NCBI RefSeq assembly: GCF_963924675.1
Contig: NC_089232.1
Span: 39,990,159 to 40,054,158 of the forward strand
DNA length: 64,000 nt
Origin: Phocoena phocoena
Lineage: Eukaryota; Chordata; Mammalia; Artiodactyla; Phocoenidae
Direction of reading: 5' to 3'
Position numbers and translations under genes: made by a program. The notes beneath the pieces are model-generated. The model was not told where the DNA came from. It saw nothing but the letters and a program-made list of their open reading frames with translations, and made no database searches. Shown piece by piece: positions 44,426 to 56,305 of the stretch. Numbering within the stretch: the stretch's first letter is position 1; each line of letters begins with the position of its first letter.

Positions 44426-47146
44426 CAAAGAAGGACCATTGTGCCTTTGCCTGTGGTCCTAGGGTAGTAGTTAAGGCTCAAGTCTGAGGACAAATGCACC
44501 CACGGCAGCTCCCTCTCCACAGGGCTTTTAAGGAGATACTGACTCAGAGCACCAGCCTGACCACTCCCCATCCCAGGGTAAGAACCAAGACAGCAGAGAT
44601 GGCTGTGGGGGAGAGTAGTGTGTGTGAAGTACCTCCCCCCGCCCCTTGCCACCCTGATCACTTTAGAAGATGGATCCTGCCTTTGCCCAGGGGTCTTCTG
44701 GCTGTCCTGGGATGGTTGGTAACTGAGGGAGGAACCGCCACATTGGAGGAGTGTGGTTGCTGTTATGCAGAAAATATTGCCAAAATTACCTGGTAGTAGC
44801 ACCCAGGGGAGCCTTTGGGAGCCACCCCTTGTTAATGGGGCAGGTTGATGCCCCCATCCAATCGCAGGGAGCCCAGAGATGATGAGTTAGAATAACTGCT
44901 GTGAACAAAAAGAATGGGACTGCAAACTCTTTCAGCCAACTTGGGAAGAGACTGCCCCTTTCCCCCTTCATTCCCCCACACTGGAGGAGATGGTACCCAG
45001 AAGAGGAGGGGCCGGGGCATGTCTCTAAAGGTCAGGCCAGACTTCCTATATTAGTGGCCTTGAGCTCCAGTGTAGGACTGAGGTGAAGGAGAAAAGGAGG
45101 TCTAAATTAGATGTGAGAATGAAATTGTAATATGGACAGAACAATCCCTTGGAAGACAGATGAGGAGGGCATATGGGTCCAGATAGAGAAGGTAGTTTTG
45201 GGAAGGGGAGTTTCCAGGCCTGGGTAGGAAGGGAGGATGCCAAGAACCACTTTCCCCATGTCCCCAGCTTGGCCTGAGGCTGACACTGAGTTCAAGTGAA
45301 TCAACCTCAATTTTCTCCATTAAAAGTAGCTCACAGGGCAGACTGGAGGCCACTCGTGGACTGGCAGGAAGACCTAGTCTTCTGTTTAATTGTGGTCAGG
45401 ATTTCAGGCTTTTTAAAAATACATATCGAGTAGGGGTCAATTCCAATTCAATTCCAATTCCAATTCCAGATTCAAGTCACATTGCTTGCATGCTTGCTAT
45501 GTATTGGTCCTGTGCTTGGTTCATTCATCAAGAATGAGGAAAGGAGAAGAGGATAAGACAAGGTACATCTACTCTTAGTGGCATGTCTTTGCTGATATTA
45601 TTACCTTTGTTATTTCCCTCTTGCCCAACCCTATTCAAGACCACGCACATATTACATTCTTCCAAGAAACCTTTCCACACCACTGGCCATGGGACTCCAG
45701 TCCCTTCCCAGCTACCTAATGATCTTCCTAATGTATCATTCAATTCAGCCTCTCAGTGTGGTCTAGTTCATTTCTTCTCAACAATAATATGGAAATCAGC
45801 TCAAGGACAACAGGCATGCTGCCAAGAGTAGATGTGCCATGTCCTGTGGTCTGGGAAGTTCTCAGACGCTTGGTAAGTTCTGTTTTTAGTGCATCCTGGA
45901 GGGTTTCTGATGCCGAAGACCCCATTCATTGTAGCTGTAGCTTTGAGAAGCTTGAGAGATACTATGGCCCACATAGGGCCAGCCACATCAGGAATAGCTG
46001 GCAATGCCCTAGTCTAAACCTGACTCAAAACTCAAGGAGCAAGTGCTCTATAAGAGAAGAAATGGAAGTTTCCAGTCTCTTAAGGCCTGGGCCTGGGAAA
46101 CTGGCTCAGTGTCCCTTTTGCCGTAATCTATTGGCCTCCACGGGTCACAGTCTCTGCCAGTTTCAGAGTGGAAGGGGTTAGATTTTTACCTCTCAGTGGG
46201 AGGAGTAGCACAGATTTGTGGCCATCTTTAGTGTATTACAATTTGATGAGAATAAAGTCATGTTCAGAAGGCCAGTATGTAAATCAGAAGGTGGGAGACT
46301 TAGAGACTCCTTTTGGGCTCTTCTTCTAACCCACAGTCTCTTTGTAGAAGAGCTTTGGAGCTGTAATTTGAATCCGACAGCTTTAACAACAGCTGTTTGG
46401 TGTGTGAGAATAACAGAGAAAAGAGAGTACCATATACTTAATGGTAATTTCCTCCAGATATTGTCCCATCTAGGAACTTATGCTGTCCAGCTGACACAGC
46501 TTACCCTTTGGGTTAGTGCTCTGGTCATTCTCAATGTATAGGTTAGCACAGGCTGTGGGAGCACCTAAAAGCTGCCTGGACTGCCTGCCAACCAGTCTTC
46601 ATGTCGAGGCTCAAGCAGAGTGGAGGAAACTTAATCCTTTGGGACACTCCGGAGTTTTCCCCATCCATTATCTCTGCTTCATCGTACTAGGAAAGTTGTG
46701 CCTCCCTTCGCAGCCAAGAGCAGAGGACTTTGTCGATATAGCCCTGCCCCTTTTATGTTTGAGATTCTGAGCAGGTGTTATCTGAGAACAAGCAGGTGTT
46801 TGTAGAAATGTGACCTTGAGCCCTGGATACTGACCTGCTCTTTTGTTCTGGTGAGTCATTTTTCCTTGAATGAGGTTGGTTTCTGTTTTATGAAATGGTT
46901 GCGAGGCCACAGTGACCATTCTGGACATCACCATTGTATATGCAGGCACTCCCCTCACCAAGCAGAGAAATTGCTGAGTACATTTCATACCTTCCGGCCA
47001 GAGATATAGTCGTCCCTTGTCACCCATAAGTTTGTCTACAAAAAAATGGCAAACAGAGTATACTGAGGTCACACTTGCTTCCTTAAAGCAGCTTATGCCT
47101 ATAGGAAAACAGAAGGTGCCTTGTTCCAATGACTTTTCTGTTATCA
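44426..47146. other. Unique sequence
   Basis: About 2.7 kb. Includes a short (CAATTC)n hexanucleotide repeat at 45438-45470. Frames of 125-202 codons occur; the 202-codon one (46668-47276, minus) extends into the hAT element and is chance. Confidence 0.4.
45438..45470. repeat. (CAATTC)n short tandem repeat
   Basis: Five to six imperfect units of caattc/ccaatt, seen directly. Confidence 0.85.
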
Positions 47147-47795
47147 GTATAGAACAGCGGTCCCCAACCTTTTTGGCACCAGGGACTGGTTTCATGGAAG
47201 ACAATTTTTCCACGGACCGGGGGTGGGCGGGGGAGAGATGGTTTCGGGATGATTCAAGCACATTCCATTTGTGCACTTTATTTCTATTATTATTGCATTG
47301 TAATATATGGTGAAATAGTTATACAACTAACCATAAAGCAGAATCAGTGGGAGCCCTGAGCTTGTTTTCACTTGCCACTCACTGATAGGGTTTTGATATG
47401 AGTCTGCAAGCAATTGATTTATTATGGTCTCCGTGCAGTCAAACCTCTCTGCTAATGATGATCTGTATTTGCAGCCGCTCCCCAGCGCTAGCATCACCGC
47501 CTCAGCTCCACCTCAGATCATCAAGATCATCAGGCATTCGATTCTCATAAGGAGTACGCAGCCTAGATCCCTTGCATGAGCAGTGTACAGTAGGGTTCAC
47601 ACTCCTATGAGAATCTAATGCCGCCGCTCGTCTGACAGAAGGTGGAGCTCAGGCGGTAATGTGAGCGATGGGGAACGGGGAACGACGGTTCACTCGCTCA
47701 CCCACCGCTCACCTCCTGCTGTGTGGCCTGGTTCCTAACAGGCCACAGACCAATACCGGTCCGTGCCCTGGCGGTTGGGGACCCCTGGTATAGAA
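47147..47795 (+). mobile_element. Complete non-autonomous hAT-type DNA transposon
   Basis: Element 47155-47787 (633 bp) flanked by a perfect 8-bp target duplication GTATAGAA (47147-47154 and 47788-47795), the hAT hallmark. Terminal inverted repeats: CAGCGGTCCCCAACC at the left and GGTTGGGGACCCCTG at the right (14 of 15 positions complementary). It carries no transposase frame. An internal inverted repeat (47534-47552 with 47604-47621) forms a hairpin. Orientation is arbitrary. The termini are recognisable as a common mammalian MITE family whose name I cannot give with certainty. Confidence 0.93.
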
Positions 47796-48640
47796 AATTA
47801 AGTTTAGTCCATCCTGAGAAGTTATGGGCATTTCTGAAAATCTTTGGCTAATAAGATATAACTTGGAACAGAGAAACTTGGAATTTAAGCCAGAATTCTG
47901 CATTTCATCAAATTTCCGTTTTCCTAATCACAGTGGAGAAGTGTGTGTATGTGTGTGAATGCACACTTCTGGACCTTTATGCTGAGCTAGTGGTTCACTC
48001 TTTAGGGCTCCCAGGTTCTGAAAAGTGTGAGTTCAGGTTAAACTCAGAAATAGGAAATGTTTGTATCTATAAACCAAGTTCAACATAGACATTTAAGTAT
48101 GTGTGTCTATATAAACCAACTGACAAAGTTATACGTTGGAGTAATTTTCTAGAAAAGTCCTACTGATGGTAATGCTATCACAGAATTATAAAGTTCCACA
48201 TCAGTCCTGTCCTGAAGGCTCTGTGCAAACAGTAGAAGCAGGGCCAGTAACTCAAAAGCCACTGCAACTGTAGGTAGAAGGTCAGGCCCTGTAAGACGCC
48301 ACGTTTATTTCAGGATTTAAGACAAGACATTATCTGCTCAGGCCACATGACCCTGTACCTCATTCAGAGTGTCACATCCACAGAGGAGTGCCCCAAGTTG
48401 GTTACACCTCTGATGGTAGAAAAAGAATGGAGACACTCAGGGATCAGACAGCAGTGGACTTATGGGGGCAGGAAGGGCTGGACGTTCATGAGCACACTAT
48501 ATGGTTTGGGGGTTTCTAATGAAATGACATTCTTCTTGTAGTATCCTCAGAAGCAAAAGATGGGAGCCACTTGTATTCTGATCAGTGGCAGATAAAAAAA
48601 TTTTTTAAATGATTTCTTTATGGTCATGCAAGATGTGACA
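47796..48640. other. Unique sequence
   Basis: Contains a short TG-rich stretch near 47943-47960. No gene recognised. Confidence 0.35.
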
Positions 48641-48723
48641 TATTGGGTTAGCCAAAAAATTTGTTTGGATTTTTCCATAAGATGTTACAGAAAACCCGAA
48701 CGAACTTTTTGGCCAACACAATA
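48641..48723. mobile_element. Palindromic mariner-type MITE
   Basis: 79-bp element (48643-48721) flanked by TA dinucleotides (48641-48642, 48722-48723), as for Tc1/mariner insertion. Left end ttgggttagccaaaaaattt; right end ttttttggccaacacaa-like. The arms are near-complementary along their length, as in human MADE1. No transposase. Confidence 0.85.
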
Positions 48724-50132
48724 GTTTATTGACATGATTTCTTTGGGGCTCTTCTGGGTTATTCTTGTTCTTTATGTGTCTAGTTTTGAGGGAGAGTTGA
48801 TACACCCTTTCACTAATCATCCTGAAATCCTCCCCAATGTTTCACTTGCCTGCAATTATAGAAAAACACTCTCTAAATTCTCTTCCCCAAAGGTAGTGGT
48901 GTCTAGGACATTCTGCATTGCACGGCCGTGGTGTAGGAGAGAAGGGAAGCTGCATTCATTAGGAAGCGCTGGGGTTTTCAATAAGCACAGTACTGAACAG
49001 AGAGGCCCCCCTTAGCAATCACTCAAAGCAGAATGAGCTTCTTTGAAATATAAGTGGCCCTGTAAAAACACAAGCAGATTCTGCAATATCTATTTAGGGC
49101 ATCCGGGAATGCCACATAATAGGAACTTGAGCACACCTGATGGTAACCATATGGCAGGTTCTGATGACAATAGGTAGAGGCTGCAGTAATTAATGAAAAT
49201 GAGTTGCCATTTGTGGCCCCCGCAGTGAGAGGATGGAGAAGAGGCCAGTCTATTTGCAAAGGCTGTGATGTGCCCAGAGTGTGTTTCTGGACCACGACTG
49301 GCTGGGCTCGTGTCTCTGTGTGTGAATAGGTGTGAGAGAAATGACACAGTGGGAGGGAGGGCTTGGTTCTGGCCAGAGAACGATCATCATTCCCGGAGCT
49401 GCAGTGGGAAAATGCGTGTGCAGGTCCTCCTGGCTAATCTTGCATCACTAAACCCCTGTACCTGGCTGGTAGTTTTAGTTTGATGTGAGAGAGATTCCAG
49501 GTAGAAATCCAGTTTGTTGGCATGGTGGGACTACAAGCCTTCACTGTTTGAGGTCTTGGGTTTGCTGGGTGTGATTTTGCCATTTCTGGTTTTCAGGGCA
49601 CAATGCCTCTGTTTACCCTCTTGGGGATGACTGGGCTGCCCTGCTTGAGGTGTGCTCTGGGTCAGGACATACCAAGGTTTGGCTAGCCTCTGGCAAAGGC
49701 AAAGAAGGAACTGATGCCTCATTGTTTTATTACTTCTTTCATAGATATGGGCTGGAGTGGAGGGTGGGAGCAGGCCAGGCAGAAGTGGGCCATGGGGAGA
49801 TTCCAGAGAGACTGATTGATCTTGTCAAAAAGAATAAAGGTATCCAGGCCCCAGCACCCCCCTGCAGCACATGGGCATGTGGGATTGAAGCGGTCACTGT
49901 GAAGTTTGCGGTTAGGCGTTCCAAAAAGAAGTTTCTTCATGATTCCTGATTGCTTAGGACAGATATAAGCAATACCAGCTGGGACCCAGCAAGCCTGTCT
50001 CCAGCTTTATTGTTTCTGATTTATCGGTGGTGTGTTCGCCTAAAAGAACTGATCTATCTGTCCTTTATTGCTAGCCTGTTCCATAGCCAGATAGGAGAGT
50101 TGAACATTAACAAGTGGATTTGCTTTCAGTAG
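48724..50132. other. Unique sequence
   Basis: About 1.4 kb, no gene or nameable repeat. Overlapping frames on both strands (49.02-49.95 kb) are unrecognised. Confidence 0.35.
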
Positions 50133-50133
50133 C

Positions 50134-50136
<3 letters not shown>

Positions 50137-50192
<56 letters not shown>

Positions 50193-50196
50193 TGTG
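50137..50196. repeat. (GT)n microsatellite
   Basis: About 27 uninterrupted GT units (50137-50190), then ggtgtgt. Seen directly; likely length-polymorphic. Confidence 0.97.
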
Positions 50197-50580
50197 TTTA
50201 GAAAGATAATAGTATATTGCTCAGGGGCAAGTGATTCAGATTTCTACAAGAAGATTTCCATTCTTTTGTCTTCCATCTTGAATTTTCTCTAACTTATTTG
50301 AAGCTGCCTCTTTTACTAAAACCAGTGAGGATCCGTGAGGCTGTTTTGTAGAAGTCCCTGGAAAGTGGTAGAAACTCAGCTGGAGCCAGGCTGTAGACAC
50401 CAGGCGCTATGCATTGCAGAGATGTTTCAAGTTATCCCTTGTGGACAGTTGGCACTGTTCAGTGTTAAAGGGCTCCATGGTGGCGTTTCAGAGAGCACTC
50501 CAACCCTCCCTCCAGCTCAAGTGACAAGTTGAGTTTACAAATGATGTGCTCTACTCACCCTACCTTGAGTTTCTGGCTTA
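50197..50580. other. Unique sequence
   Basis: No gene or repeat recognised. Confidence 0.35.
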
Positions 50581-50827
50581 AAAGTGCATAGTCAGGGGCT
50601 TCCCTGTTGGCTCAGTGGTTGAGAGTCCGCCTGCCGACGCAGGGGATACGGGTTCGTGCCCTGGTCCGGGAAGATTCCACATGCCGCGGAGCGGCTAGGC
50701 CCGTGAGCCATGGATGCTGAGCCTGTGCATCTGGAGCCTGTTGCTCCACAACGGGAGAGGCCACAACAGTGAGAGGCCCGCGTACCGCAAAAAAAAAAAA
50801 AAAAAAAAAAAAAAAGTGAATAGTCAG
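50581..50827 (+). repeat. Young CHR-family SINE with target-site duplication
   Basis: Body 50597-50811. Starts ggggcttccctgttggctc with B box gggttcgtgccc, ends gcgtaccgc plus an A26-28 tail. Flanked by AAAAGTGMATAGTCAG (50581-50596 and 50812-50827, 15 of 16 identical). The long pure tail indicates youth. Confidence 0.95.
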
Positions 50828-51320
50828 AACTCTCAAGATGTGTAAAGGGAAAGGTTTTACTACCTAGTGGAAAATGATCTTTGAAGTTGACTCTTAGTGG
50901 ATTGGCAAAGTAGACAGATGGACTGCTCTGACTCAGAGGCCAAGTGAGAAACTTCTGGGGCTCTTTCACAAGAAAAAGGGGCAAGGTGGTAACAGGAGAT
51001 GAGAGACTTGTGACTTACCAATCTGGAGTTCAGCCCATTCATTCCTTTTTTGAAGGAAACAAATAACATTCTGCTAAAATGACAGTGATCTTTGGATTGG
51101 AGTTTGTTCTCTACGGTTTGTGAGATGTTTTTTCATTTGCATAATTTCTTTCTGCACTTTCTTGATTACAGGTTATAATGAGTGGGGGGAAAGGAAGATG
51201 AAAGGAGAATGCCCAATGCATAGAAACCAACTTCTGTCATGGAGATTTAGCCTTGTCACATGTGCGTTCTAGGGATAGAGATACTAGAGATCGGATGGGC
51301 GCCCCTCTGTGGTTGGAGAC
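50828..51320. other. Unique sequence
   Basis: No gene or nameable repeat. Confidence 0.35.
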
Positions 51321-52150
51321 AAGAATCCGATTCTTTTCTTGGGGGGTTTAATTAATTAATTAATTAATTTGTAATATCTTTATTGGAGTATAATTGCTTT
51401 ACAATGGTGTGTTCGTTTCTGCTTTATAACAAAGTGAATCAGCTATACATATACATATATCCCCATATCTCCTCCCTCTTGCGTCTCCCTCCCACCCTCC
51501 CTATCTCACCCCTCTAGGTGGTCACAAAGCACTGAGCTGATCTCCCTGTGCTATGCAGCTGCTTCCCACTAGCTATCTACTTTACATTTGGTAGTGTATA
51601 TATGTCCATGCCACTCTCTCACTTCGTCCCAGCTTACCCTTCCCCCTCCCTGTGTCCTCAAGTCCATTCTCTACGTCTGTGTCTTTATTCCTGTCCTGCC
51701 CCTAGGTCCTTCATAACCATTTTTATTTTTAAGATTCCATATATATGTGTTAGCATACAGTATTTGTTTTTCTCTTTCTGACTTCCTTCACTCTGTATGA
51801 CAGACTCTAGGTCCATCCACCTCACTACAAATAACTCAATTTCGTTTCTTTTTATGGCTGAGTAATATTCCATTGTATATATGTGCCACATCTTCTTTAT
51901 CCATTCATCTGTCGATGGACACTTAGGTTGCTTCCATGTCCTAGTTATTGTAAATAGTGCTGCAATGAACATTGTGGTACATGTATCTTTTTGAATTATG
52001 GTTTTCTCAGAGTATATGCCCAATAGTGGGATTGCTGGTCATACGGTAGTTCTATTTTTAGTTTTTTAAGGAACCTCCATACTTTTCTGCATAGTGGCTG
52101 TATCAATTTACATTCCCACCAACAGTGCAAGAGGGAAGAACCCGATTTTG
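51321..52150 (-). mobile_element. Young 5'-truncated L1 LINE with target-site duplication
   Basis: Reversed L1 3' end (about 51346-52135). The plus strand begins with an (AATT)n stretch instead of a pure T run, then 3' UTR ('tggagtataattgctttacaatggtgtg...'), then ORF2 sequence. Flanking repeat AAGAAYCCGATTYT (51321-51335 and 52136-52150 region, two differences). The 5' end is lost about 0.8 kb from the 3' end, so it cannot move. Confidence 0.9.
51685..52023 (-). pseudogene. L1 ORF2 C-terminal remnant
   Basis: A 112-codon open frame. Residues about 15-60 read TTMFIAALFTITRTWKQPKC.. then WIKKMWHIYTMEYYSAIKRN, the signature end of mammalian L1 ORF2p (downstream of endonuclease and reverse transcriptase, which are absent). 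It continues through LESVIQSEGSQKEKNKY to YGI, after which the frame departs from the family's usual end, consistent with a frameshift. The upstream truncation removes the start and all catalytic domains, so this is a dead fragment. Confidence 0.9.
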
Positions 52151-53019
52151 ACTTCATTTAGGATCCAGTGTCTACCAGGGCAGCAGAGTTCAGCAGGCAG
52201 ACTCTTCCACTACCTCACTGAATGAACAGTGTCTGCTGTCTTGTGCATGAAAAACACCAAGGAAAATCTTAATAGTTTTACACAATCCCTGATAGTTTTC
52301 TAAATCTTCAACAATATTTTTCCCTCCCAGAATCAGGGCAGATTTTTATAGCATTCTCAAGTGCATGTGCTCTTTTTTTTTTTTTTTTAAATAAAACCAA
52401 GCATTAAAAAAAGGGCCAAGACTAGTGCTATTTTGTTATCGCCTTAGATTATTTCAAGATTGTACTGGAGAAAATGTGTATCCCAATTTGCCTCAATCAG
52501 AAATGAGTGTGTGTGAATGAGGAGGTCTTTAAAATATTTAAACATGGATTCTTTTCCTCCTTAAAGGTGCAAGGATGTTGCCTTCAACACCTTTCTTGCT
52601 GGAGAGAATTGAGCATTTGGTTTTATCAGACTGGCATGGTAATGAAGCTATTTTGATAGAAATAGCCTCATTACTATTCATTTTTGCTGGCTCTCAACTA
52701 ATTCTTGAACCAAAGTTCTGTTTTTTCCCCACCAGAGGAGAACAGGCACAACAAGCAAAATAAGAAGATATCCTTAGCCTCTGAAGCTGATGACAAATGC
52801 AGACCCAGTTCTGTCCATGGAGCCGTTTTGGAGGCGCCTGCCTCTACCTGTGATGATTCCCCACGACACCACCTGGCAGCGTGAAGGGCTGGCTTTTCCT
52901 CCTCCTTGCCTTCCCTAAAACACATGCCATTCTATTCAGAGGGGGACCTTGCCGTCCAGAGGTCCCATTCATCTCCTGTCCTTTCTTAACATGGTGTAAC
53001 CAGGAGCATCTTGCACTGG
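52151..53019. other. Unique sequence
   Basis: T18 run at 52373-52389. No gene recognised. Confidence 0.4.
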
Positions 53020-53105
53020 ATTGAAGAGATCTGGCTTCAGTCTAGTTCTTCTTCTAGCTGTATGACCTTGACCACGTCATCAAACCATTCTGGTACCATT
53101 CTTTC
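53020..53105 (+). repeat. MIR SINE fragment
   Basis: 'agatctggcttcagtctagttcttcttctagctgtatgaccttgaccacgtcatc' is the forward MIR head-to-core segment. Confidence 0.65.
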
Positions 53106-53109
53106 CCCA

Positions 53110-54290
53110 GTCTTTCCATTTTAAAATAAACTATTGTAGAATAGCTGTAGATTTACAAAATTTGCAAAGACAGTAGAGTGTCCGTGTGTAAGTCCCTCAC
53201 GCTTTCCCCTATGAATAACATTTTACGTTTGTCATAACTAAGGAACCAGCTTTGATGCATTACTATTAACTAAAGTCTACATTTTACTCAGATTTTACTA
53301 GTCTTATAATGTCCTTTTTCTGTTTCAGAATCTCATCCAGGATACCATTTAGTTGTTTCCTTAGCCTCCTCTGGTCTGTGACAGTTTCTCAGATTTTTCT
53401 TGTTTCTGCTGACTTTGACAGTTCTGAAGAATACTTGTCAGGTAGAGTGTCTCAATTTGGGCTCGTCTGATGTTTCTCTCATGGTTAGACAGGGGTTTTC
53501 GGGTTTGGGGGGGAAGACCGTAGAGGTAAAGTACCTTTCTCATTACATCATATGAGTGGTACATGCTTTTAGCTGATAGTTATCCTTGATCACCTGGCCA
53601 AGGTAGTGTTTGCCGGATTTCTCCACTGTAAAGTCTCCCCACTCTTCTTCCATACTCTACTCTTTGGAAACAAGTCACTAAGTGCAGCCCACATGCAAGG
53701 TGGTGGGTAGAGGAGATTAAGTTCCACCTCCTGGTGGGAGAGTATTTACATAAATTATTTGGAACACTTCTGTAAGGGAGTTGGATCTCTTCTCTCCGTG
53801 TGTTTATTCAATCATTTCTTTCTTATCAATGTGGACTTGTGGATATATATTTTATTTTTCCAGTTTTATTGAGATATAAACAACATGTAATGTGAATATA
53901 TATTTTAAATTTTAGATTTTAAGCCAACACTGTTGTTCCTTATTTTGTTCTTCAAATTGTTAACAGTTTGGGCCGTTAGGAGCTCTTTCAAGTTGGATTC
54001 TGTGTAACTTTTGACTGCCATCATCATTTTGTTTTGTGAGCACTTCTGTACTTTCTGTCACTGCATGATGCTTTAGGCTCATCGTGTGTATTCCCTGCCT
54101 TGGCCCTGCAATCAACCATTTCTCCAAGGAACCCTGGTTCCTTTTATTAGAGAATGGTGTTAGAAACTTTGGTTTTTAGGATCTAGGTGCTAGGTATGGC
54201 TTCCCATTTTCTAAAATCCACCTTTTATATGTACACCATTGTGTCCTGTTGGACATACAGAGAAGTATATTATGTCTTTCCCTCAAGGTT
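53110..54290 (-). mobile_element. Ancient L1M LINE 3' region, second copy
   Basis: Reversed old L1 3' UTR related to 28925-30592: 'agctgtagatttacaaaatttgcaaag', 'aacattttacgtttgtcat', 'gtttcagaatctcatccaggataccatttagttg', 'gatttctccactgtaaagtc', 'ccatttctccaaggaaccctggttccttttattagagaatgg'. Interrupted at 53843-53907 by a small insertion with a 12-bp duplication. Confidence 0.82.
53843..53907 (-). mobile_element. Small L1-like insertion with 12-bp duplication
   Basis: Perfect 12-bp direct repeats ATATATATTTTA (53843-53854 and 53896-53907) flank a 41-bp insert that begins tttttccagttttattgag. This looks like the reversed extreme 3' end of an L1. The A/T-only repeat could partly be chance. Confidence 0.5.
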
Positions 54291-55749
54291 AATATAGGTA
54301 AATATCATAAAAAAGAATACGTAATCAAGTGTTAGAGTTTTTGGCTAAAATCAAAAGGAAGTATAGATTCTCATAGACTCGTTATTCACATCCAGTTCTA
54401 GGCTGGAATTGGGAAATGTTAAATTATTTACATGGGTATGTTAACAGTCTGAATAAATGCTGCTCACTTCAGGCGTGGGTCCCCAAGCCATCTCCTTTGC
54501 TACAGAAAGGAGAAGTGTCGACGGCTTAAATATTTGAGGAACGCTTCCTGGAGGAGGTGGCACTTGTCTTGGTACTTGAAGGACAGATGCTTGTTTGGGG
54601 CAAAGGAAATATTCTTGTATGTCTCTTTGGGAAAGATAGTAGAAAAAACTAGCTCAGAGATGGGGTCCTAGAGGACTTATTAAATGTCATTGTTCTTAGG
54701 AGACTTGAAGTCTATCATGGATTTCTCCACTGTTACAAAGGTGTGTTCCCTTAATCCAGACCCTCCAAAGTGTCGACATTTAGTTAAAATATTCTTCGTG
54801 TTTTCTATATGAAGGGAGAGGGAGCCACCTGAGCTCATACCAGTAGTCATAATTATTAAATGTCTGCTGAACACTTCAGCGGTGGAGATTGGGACAAGTT
54901 GCGTGTCCTTTATGTGGCAGCAGCTGCATGCTCGCGTGCTTCAATGTTTGGTGGTACATTTTAACTTTTGGCGTTCTATGTAAAGAGCTTTGTGGAGTCT
55001 ATAGAAATTAATTTTGAGATGTTCCAGGGGATTTTTCCCTTGGAGCAGAGTAGCCAAAATGAATAGGGCCAGCACTGACACAAGCTCTTTAATGGGTGTA
55101 GTCTTGTAAAAGTGTTCATTAGCTTCAGCTGGGTCATCATTAAATAAAATGACCTCCATCAAAAGTCTTAGGTCAAGTGTGCTTGCTTCAGACCCAGGTC
55201 TTAAGGTCTTTGAATGCTGGACTGTGTTTTTTTTCCAGTAAAAATGGCTAGAACTTACCTGTTATCTTTTTAAAAGTTAAGTTCTGCTAGACCGGGTGGT
55301 TTTCTTTATTCATTAAGGAGTTCAGTGTGAATTGACTCATTGATAGGAAATAGGTCTCAAGACAGAAACAAACCTTTTCACACACTAGAGCAGAAAATAT
55401 AGGAAATAGAAATGTTCCTCTTCCACACACAAGCTTTACCTACCACAGCATCAAAAGAAAGTTTTTAGCTATGGAAAATAGAAGAAGCTTTGTTCTTGAT
55501 GATATTACAATAGCACTTAATTATACTTACCTTACTGCATGGTTTCATCTAACATCATCCCAAGATATATAATGATGTGCAGTAAATGCATCACATAGAA
55601 GAGTTGATCTAGAAAGCCACAAACCAATGTGGGAGGAGGAGCCCACTATATTTTATGCTAGTAAAACTACTTTGACTTGGGCAAAAAGGACAGATGGTGG
55701 ATGTGAAGAATTATCATTATCCCCTCTGGTTATGTTAAAACAATGTGTT
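54291..55749. other. Mostly unique sequence
   Basis: About 1.5 kb. A short reversed L2 piece is likely at 54530-54600 ('gaacgcttcctggaggaggtggcacttgtcttggtacttgaaggacag'). No gene recognised. Confidence 0.4.
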
Positions 55750-56265
55750 TGGACATTTAAGTGATTTTTTTTCCTTCAGCTGTTGCAGCTACGTTCTCAT
55801 GGAGTGCCTCATCCAGGGCTTCAGCCTCACAGCTCCTGATGCCTCTTTCTCCACCAATCTCCACCACAACTTCACTTTAGCAGCTGCTCTCATAGCAACT
55901 ACTAGCCCTTGTCGTCAACTGGAGTTGCTCCATGTTTGAAATCCTGAACTCTGAAATCCTCCTTTCTGACCACAACCTCTGATCCTTCTATCAGTCCCCA
56001 CTCTTTCATGCCCTTGAAATATGTTCTTTGGTCTCATTGGGACTCTTGGTCTCTTGACCTCTCCTTATGTTAGCAGTCCCTCACTCCCTCCCAACTCCAT
56101 CCCTAGTCCTGCCCTGTTTGTACAGCCATTTCAGCTGTACTCTCACAAGCATTCAGTTCTCTCACTCCTTTGACTTTTTGTTTTATCTTTCATTCCAGTC
56201 TCAGGCTAATGATTTCTCTCTCCCTCCTCCCTCATCCTCCCCTTCTCCCCATCTACCTTTCTCCT

Positions 56266-56303
<38 letters not shown>
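56266..56303. repeat. (TC)n microsatellite
   Basis: Roughly 18 uninterrupted CT units, within the L2 remnant. Seen directly. Confidence 0.95.

Positions 56304-56305
<2 letters not shown>

Noticed and set aside
46668..47276. 202-codon minus-strand open frame
   Set aside because: Runs from unique DNA across the left end of the hAT-type element at 47155, so it is a composite of unrelated sequence.
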